From the NCBI GenBank assembly GCA_040508085.1, contig JBEVNO010000102.1:1-6508 (forward strand): a DNA stretch of 6,508 nt, given 5' to 3'. Positions within the stretch are counted from its first letter, which is position 1. Every line of letters starts with the position of its first letter. Made by a program: the position numbers and the translations under genes. Source of the DNA: ZC4RG30 sp040508085 (lineage in GTDB: Bacteria > Pseudomonadota > Gammaproteobacteria > Steroidobacterales > Steroidobacteraceae). This document shows positions 1 through 6,508 of this stretch, piece after piece. The notes under the pieces are model-generated. The model searched no databases. It saw only the letters and a program-made list of their open reading frames with translations, and was not told the origin of the DNA.

Positions 1-103
1 CATCGAGAGCACCGGCCGAAGCAGTGGGCAACGAGCACCCGGAGAGTGCGGCGAGCGCGGCTGTCGCCGCTAGCGCTGCTGGCAGGTAGGTGGCGCGCTT
101 CAT
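1..103 (-). CDS. Probable lipoprotein, N-terminal fragment (cut by left edge)
   Basis: Read on the minus strand from ATG at 103-101, this is the first 34 codons of a secreted protein. The N terminus is MKRATYL, followed by an Ala/Leu-rich hydrophobic stretch (about residues 8-20) and a lipobox L20-S21-G22-C23. This is the pattern for a diacylglycerol-modified lipoprotein cut by signal peptidase II before Cys23. Residue +2 is Ser, not Asp, so by the enterobacterial sorting rule the mature protein would go to the outer membrane through the Lol pathway, whose carrier LolA is also in this window. The start is well supported: an in-frame TGA lies four codons upstream and a GGAG (109-112) sits 5 bases before the ATG. 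The gene lies 151 bases beyond serS on the same strand. The mature domain is outside the window, so its function is unknown. Cleavage by signal peptidase I near TASA|GA is a less likely alternative. Confidence 0.75.
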   Translation of the reverse strand, partial: MKRATYLPAALAATAALAALSGCSLPTASAGALD

Positions 104-108
104 CGGGA

Positions 109-112
109 CTCC
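109..112 (-). promoter_or_regulatory. Ribosome binding site of the lipoprotein gene
   Basis: GGAG on the minus strand, 5 bases before the ATG at 103. With the in-frame TGA four codons upstream, it fixes the start of a gene of which only 34 codons are visible. I found no convincing sigma-70 promoter between here and the serS stop, so the gene may use an unrecognised promoter or be read through from serS. Confidence 0.65.
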
Positions 113-225
113 GTATCAAATGGCTATCACCTGGAAGAGTGACCCAAGCCCTTTCACGCCTATGTAGGACGACAGCCCATCGAGACGTCTGAGAGTTCCG
201 ACTGGAGACTTGGGGAGGTGCCCCT

Positions 226-241
226 GTGGCGCTGTCGCCAC
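226..241 (-). terminator. Weak hairpin downstream of serS
   Basis: A perfect 6-bp inverted repeat, GTGGCG (226-231) and CGCCAC (236-241), with a 4-base loop, lies 13 bases past the serS stop. A second, weaker pairing (GGGG 212-215 with CCCC 221-224) is adjacent. Neither is followed by a T-run on either strand, so this is not a standard intrinsic terminator. It could stabilise the 3' end, cause a pause, or mean nothing. The rest of the 104-254 gap shows no ORF or RNA gene that I recognise. Confidence 0.25.
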
Positions 242-254
242 TTGGCGTCAGCCA

Positions 255-1528
<1,274 letters not shown>

Positions 1529-1532
<4 letters not shown>

Positions 1533-1543
1533 GGGTCTTTCCT
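1529..1543 (-). promoter_or_regulatory. rarA stop / serS start overlap with internal SD
   Basis: The rarA TGA (1531-1529) and serS GTG (1532-1530) share the bases GTGA. AGGA at 1540-1543 stands 7 bases before the GTG, so the serS ribosome binding site is part of rarA coding sequence. This supports the GTG start and suggests termination-reinitiation coupling. Confidence 0.75.
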
Positions 1544-2839
1544 GTCAGTTTTCCGGGTGTCGTCGTCCTGGGAGCGGCGCCGCTCCATCGCTTCGGCGAT
1601 ACGCAGCTCGAAGCCGCGCTGGACGGGGAAATAATAGCGCCGGTCCGGCATCTCATCGGGCAGATAGCGCTCGCCCGCCACATAGGCGTCGGCCTCGTCA
1701 TGCGCGTAGCGGTAACCCTTGCCATGGCCCAGCTCGCGCATCAGCCTGGTCGGTGCATTGCGGAAGCGCGCCGGCACATCCAGCGAGCCGTATTGCGCCA
1801 CATCCGCACGCGCGGCATTGAAGGCGGTGTAGACGGCGTTGCTCTTGGGAGCCACTGCGAGGAACACCACGCACTGCGCCAGTGCCAGTTCACCTTCCGG
1901 GCTGCCCAGCCGTTCATGCGCCTCCCAGGCTTCCAGTGCCATGGGCAATGCACGCGGGTCGCCGAGCCCGATGTCTTCCACCGCCATGCGGGTGATGCGC
2001 CGCGCCAGATAGGTGGGATCGCAGCCGCCATCGAGCATGCGCGCCAGCCAGTACAACGAGGCATCCGGATCCGAACCCCGCACCGCCTTGTGCAATGCCG
2101 AGATCTGGTCGTAGAACGCATCGCCGCCCTTGTCGAACCGCCGGCGCGTGCCGGCAGCCAGATCCGCGATCTGCGCCTCGTCGATGCGGCCGTCCACCGC
2201 GAGGTCGGCTACGGTTTCCAGCAGCCCCAGAGCCCGACGCGCGTCGCCATCCGCGGCGGCGGCCAGCGCCTGCAGTGCCGTATCGCTGGCGTGCAAGTGC
2301 CGTTCGCCCAGGCCACGTTCGGAGTCGGCCAGAGCCCGCTGCAAAAGCGCCGTGATGTCTTCAGTACCCAGGCCCTTCAGCACATAGACGCGCGCGCGCG
2401 ACAGCAAGGCGCCCACGACTTCGAAGGAGGGATTCTCGGTGGTGGCGCCGATGAAGACGATGGTGCCGTCTTCGACAAAGGGCAGGAACAGATCCTGCTG
2501 CGCCTTGTTGAAGCGATGGACTTCATCGAGAAACAGCACGGTGGCGCGACCTGCCGCCCGCGTGCGCTGCGCCTGGTCGATGGCGGCGCGGATGTCCTTG
2601 ACGCCGGCCATCACTGCCGACAGTGCCACGAACTCGGCGTCCATGGCGGCTGCAAACAGCCGTGCCAGTGTGGTCTTGCCGGTTCCCGGCGGCCCCCACA
2701 GGATCATGGAATGAAGCTGGCCACGTTCCAGCGATGCCCGCAGCGCGCGGCCCGGCGCCAGCAGGTGGCGCTGGCCGACGAACTCATCCACATGACGCGG
2801 CCGCATGCGGTCCGCCAGCGGCGCCAGCGGCCTGCTCAC
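1529..2839 (-). CDS. rarA: Replication-associated recombination protein A (RarA/MgsA), AAA+ ATPase
   Basis: Cytoplasmic AAA+ ATPase of the RarA/MgsA/WRNIP1 family, related to clamp-loader subunits; it forms tetramers, binds SSB and DNA ends, and acts at stalled or broken replication forks. The 436-residue protein is near E. coli RarA (447). Walker A is GPPGTGKT (49-56), Walker B LFLDEVH (D105, E106), sensor 1 GATTENPSF (131-139), the arginine-finger region SRAR (147-150) and sensor 2 GDARR (198-202). The C-terminal half carries family blocks such as FYDQISALHKAVRGS, APKSNAVYTAF and YRYAHDEADAY. The GTG start at 2839 keeps the conserved N-terminal PLADRMRP block; the next candidate, ATG at codon 12, would cut into it. 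AAGG (2847-2850) lies 7 bases upstream. The gene overlaps the vanZ-like stop and serS start by 4 bases each. In E. coli the order is likewise lolA-rarA-serS. Confidence 0.96.
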
Positions 2840-2850
2840 GCGCGGGCCTT
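2836..2850 (-). promoter_or_regulatory. vanZ-like stop / rarA start overlap with internal SD
   Basis: The TGA of the vanZ-like gene (2838-2836) and the rarA GTG (2839-2837) share GTGA. AAGG at 2847-2850 lies 7 bases before the GTG, within the last codons of the vanZ-like gene. The arrangement matches the junctions on either side and supports coupled translation. Confidence 0.65.
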
Positions 2851-3240
2851 GAGCAGGTGCACCTCTACCCAGCGCGCCCAGCGTCCCAGCGGCGTCATCG
2901 CGATGCCGATGCCCAGTGCGATGCCCAGCGAATCGGCCAGCAGATCCAGTACGTCGCCGCTGCGCCCCCAGCCCATCGCGGCCTGGCTGACTTCGATCAG
3001 CGCGCCGAACCCCACCAGCAGCAGCGCGAGCCAGGGCACGTCGTAACGCATCACGATGCTGCCGAACCAGAAGGCCACCGCCCCGAAGGCCAGCGCGTGT
3101 TCGGACTTGTCGGACATGCCGGTTTCCGGCAAGGTTTTGCTGGGCATCAGGCACACGATGGTGATGGCCAGCAGCATGGCGATGCCGATCGCCATCCACG
3201 CGCGCCGATAGCGCAGTTCGGTCAGTACGACCGGCTTCAC
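2836..3240 (-). CDS. VanZ-like family small integral membrane protein
   Basis: A 134-residue protein of the VanZ-like family. The family is named for VanZ, which gives low-level teicoplanin resistance in some enterococci, but the role of proteobacterial members is mostly unknown. I see four probable membrane segments (about 15-32, 47-64, 69-86 and 97-116). Conserved-looking polar residues border or lie within them: DKSEH (44-48) before the second, E83 and Q86 at the end of the third, and R93, D96, D99 and D103 leading into the fourth (LLADSLGIALG). This Asp-lined pattern is typical of the family. The GTG at 3240 overlaps the lolA stop as GTGA; a GGTG 5 bases upstream is a weak ribosome site, so expression probably depends on lolA translation. 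An ATG at codon 16 would start inside the first membrane segment and is less likely. I infer an envelope role from its neighbour lolA; substrate and mechanism cannot be read. Confidence 0.8.
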   Translation of the reverse strand: MKPVVLTELRYRRAWMAIGIAMLLAITIVCLMPSKTLPETGMSDKSEHALAFGAVAFWFGSIVMRYDVPWLALLLVGFGALIEVSQAAMGWGRSGDVLDLLADSLGIALGIGIAMTPLGRWARWVEVHLLKARA

Positions 3241-3249
3241 GGCTGCACC
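3237..3249 (-). promoter_or_regulatory. lolA stop / vanZ-like start overlap, weak SD
   Basis: The lolA TGA (3239-3237) and the vanZ-like GTG (3240-3238) share GTGA. The only SD-like bases are GGTG (3246-3249), 5 bases upstream. This is the weakest ribosome site in the operon, so ribosomes ending lolA are the likely source of initiation. Confidence 0.55.
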
Positions 3250-3870
3250 GGCTTGCCGATCAGGTCCACACCTGGCGGCAGCACAAACTCCGTGAGGGCG
3301 GGATCGACCGGCGCGTTGCGCCGGACCGCATTGAACACCAGCGTCGAACGCTGCCCCAGCTTGTCGACGATGACCAGCCGCGCCAGCTCGCGCCCCTTGA
3401 AGCCAAACAACGCTTCGCGGAAATCCGAGGCGGCATCCTTGGGCAGCACGCGCACCCATTCCATGCCATCGCGGCGCCCGTTGGGCTGCACGCTGAAAGC
3501 GGCGCGCAGCTCCGCGCCCCCGGCCAGCAGCATGGCAGGAGATTGGGGCAGCGCCTCGGACAACGGCTTGACGGTGGCCTGGTCGAGATCGCGATCGAGG
3601 AACCACAGGTTGCGCCCGTCGGCCACCAGCAGCTGCGCCGCGCTGGCGGCGCCGGCCGGCGAGGACTCCCAGCGGAACTTGCCCGGCCGCACGATGAGCA
3701 GGCGACCGGAGCCCTGGCCCAGCTGCCTGGCTTGCGCGTCTTCCACGCTCTGCGTGAAATTGCCAGACCAGGTGGACAGACCAGCCAGATAGCCGTCAAG
3801 GGCGGTGGTGTCGGCGGCGGCGGCGAGCAGCGGCAGCAAGGCCAGGCAGGCGGTGAAAAGACGACGCAGC

Positions 3871-3878
<8 letters not shown>
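3237..3878 (-). CDS. lolA: Outer-membrane lipoprotein carrier protein LolA
   Basis: Periplasmic chaperone that takes lipoproteins released by the LolCDE ABC transporter and hands them to LolB at the outer membrane. The precursor is 213 residues. A Sec signal peptide is clear: basic NKLRR, hydrophobic residues 7-18, and an Ala run with cleavage near residues 20-22. Family blocks follow in order: FTQ (41-43), RPGKFRW (64-70), VADG (85-88), LWFLDRDLDQATV (91-103) and the C-terminal FVLPPGVDLIG (198-208). The start is GTG at 3878, with GGGAG (3888-3892) 9 bases upstream, and it overlaps the end of ftsK by 8 bases. An in-frame ATG at 3917 would add 13 residues before the signal peptide but has no ribosome site. 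The stop overlaps the VanZ-like start by 4 bases. Position directly after ftsK is the usual gammaproteobacterial arrangement. Confidence 0.94.
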
Positions 3879-6185
<2,307 letters not shown>

Positions 6186-6189
<4 letters not shown>

Positions 6190-6215
6190 GTCGGCAATGT
6201 CTCCTGGATCTGCAT
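6186..6215 (-). promoter_or_regulatory. Possible 9-codon leader ORF ending on the ftsK start
   Basis: ATG at 6215 opens a nine-residue frame (MQIQETLPT) whose TGA (6188-6186) overlaps the proposed ftsK TTG as TTGA. This mirrors the GTGA junctions further down the operon. There is no clear SD before this ATG; an in-frame GTG five codons further upstream is an alternative start. If ftsK really begins at GTG 6255, this frame lies inside its coding sequence and is meaningless. A frame this short arises easily by chance. Confidence 0.2.
6187..6205 (-). promoter_or_regulatory. Ribosome binding site that selects the TTG start of ftsK
   Basis: AGGAG (6201-6205) lies 11 bases before TTG (6189-6187), a long but workable spacing. 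It is the only strong SD between the control region and the first membrane segment. It is too far downstream to serve GTG 6255 and too close (2 bases) to an in-frame ATT. This favours TTG, but the evidence is modest. Confidence 0.5.
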
Positions 6216-6258
6216 GGTGTGAATACGCACTGCAGTTTGCGGTGCGCGGCGGCACAAT

Positions 6259-6278
6259 ACGCCTGTCGATTCAGGCGT
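6259..6278. repeat. Perfect inverted repeat in the ftsK/trxB control region
   Basis: ACGCCTG (6259-6265) and CAGGCGT (6272-6278) are exact reverse complements separated by 6 bases. The element sits between the divergent starts, ending 13 bases before the trxB ATG. It could be an operator for a dimeric regulator acting on both genes, or an RNA hairpin in either leader. The half-site spacing does not fit the E. coli LexA box (CTG-N10-CAG), and I do not recognise it as the site of any known regulator. Confidence 0.5.
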
Positions 6279-6284
6279 CGGGAA

Positions 6285-6290
6285 ATTATA
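6285..6290 (-). promoter_or_regulatory. Candidate -10 element for the ftsK operon
   Basis: A perfect TATAAT on the minus strand in an AT-rich patch of otherwise G+C-rich DNA. No acceptable -35 is present 15-18 bases upstream, where the sequence would fall inside trxB (GGCTGT at 17-base spacing). Transcription would begin near 6278, giving a leader of about 89 bases before TTG 6189 that opens with the inverted repeat at 6259-6278. The same bases lie just before the trxB ATG, where an A/T-rich start region is common for other reasons. Confidence 0.3.
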
Positions 6291-6291
6291 C

Positions 6292-6508
6292 ATGAGCGAG
6301 ACCATCCACAGCCCCCTGATCATCCTCGGCTCCGGCCCGGCGGGCTACAGCGCGGCCGTGTACGCCGCGCGCGCGAACCGCGCGCCGCTGCTGATTACGG
6401 GGCTGGAACAAGGCGGTCAGCTGATGACCACCACCGAGGTGGACAACTGGCCCGGCGATACCGATGGCGTGCAGGGTCCGGAGCTGATGGAACGCCTGCG
6501 CCGCCACG
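6292..6508 (+). CDS. trxB: Thioredoxin reductase, N-terminal fragment (cut by right edge)
   Basis: Cytoplasmic FAD enzyme that passes electrons from NADPH to thioredoxin, which supports ribonucleotide reductase and protein thiol repair. The first 72 codons are visible. They show the FAD dinucleotide-binding motif GSGPAG (13-18), the AAVYAARAN helix, GGQL (41-44), TTTEVDNWPGD (46-56) and GPELMERLR (62-70), matching the low-molecular-weight bacterial TrxB closely. The NADPH domain and the redox CxxC lie outside the window. The ATG at 6292 gives the expected N terminus; its ribosome site is weak (GGGA at 6280-6283, 8 bases upstream). The gene is divergent from ftsK with 102 bases between the proposed starts, an arrangement also known in Pseudomonas. 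I found no strong plus-strand promoter; CACAAT (6253-6258) is a poor -10 candidate. Confidence 0.95.
   Translation, partial: MSETIHSPLIILGSGPAGYSAAVYAARANRAPLLITGLEQGGQLMTTTEVDNWPGDTDGVQGPELMERLRRH

Noticed and set aside
2389..2400. A (CG)6 run with Z-DNA potential
   Set aside because: It encodes the conserved arginine-finger region of RarA (SRAR then Val), so Arg/Ala codon use explains it.
6211..6234. A 24-base TGCA-flanked imperfect dyad between ftsK and trxB
   Set aside because: Only the outer TGCA ends and scattered inner positions are symmetrical; the centre is mismatched, so it is not a convincing operator.
6259..6278. A LexA (SOS) box for ftsK, as known for E. coli ftsK (dinH)
   Set aside because: The repeat has CTG-N6-CAG rather than the CTG-N10-CAG of the E. 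coli box, and it does not fit the alphaproteobacterial or Xanthomonas LexA motifs as I know them.

Overview
The window is a high-G+C chromosomal segment of a gammaproteobacterium. The basis is the gene order ftsK-lolA-(extra gene)-rarA-serS on the minus strand with trxB divergent from ftsK, an arrangement known in variant forms from Escherichia, Pseudomonas and Xanthomonas. The extra gene and the G+C-rich codon use suggest a lineage outside the enterics, near Xanthomonadales, Nevskiales or Steroidobacterales. That placement is inference; nothing in the window fixes the genus.

Layout from left to right: (1) bases 1-103, minus strand, the first 34 codons of a probable lipoprotein gene that runs off the left edge; (2) 104-254, a 151-base gap with a small hairpin just past the serS stop and the lipoprotein's ribosome binding site; (3) 255-6189, a minus-strand run transcribed ftsK > lolA > vanZ-like > rarA > serS, with every junction overlapping by 4 or 8 bases; (4) 6190-6291, a 102-base divergent control region with a perfect 7-bp inverted repeat, a perfect TATAAT on the minus strand and a possible 9-codon leader ORF; (5) 6292-6508, plus strand, the first 72 codons of trxB, cut by the right edge.

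The five-gene run is almost certainly one transcription unit with coupled translation. Its members are housekeeping genes: FtsK pumps DNA at the division septum, LolA carries lipoproteins across the periplasm, RarA acts at stalled replication forks and SerRS charges tRNA-Ser. The small VanZ-like membrane protein between lolA and rarA has no known role in this setting and is the least understood gene here. On my reading of the starts, none of the five genes begins with ATG: ftsK uses TTG and the other four use GTG.

I see no transposon, prophage, CRISPR array, tRNA, rRNA or defence system. This is mainly an ordinary conserved region. The points worth a second look are the VanZ insertion, the all-non-ATG coupled operon and the ftsK/trxB divergent control region.
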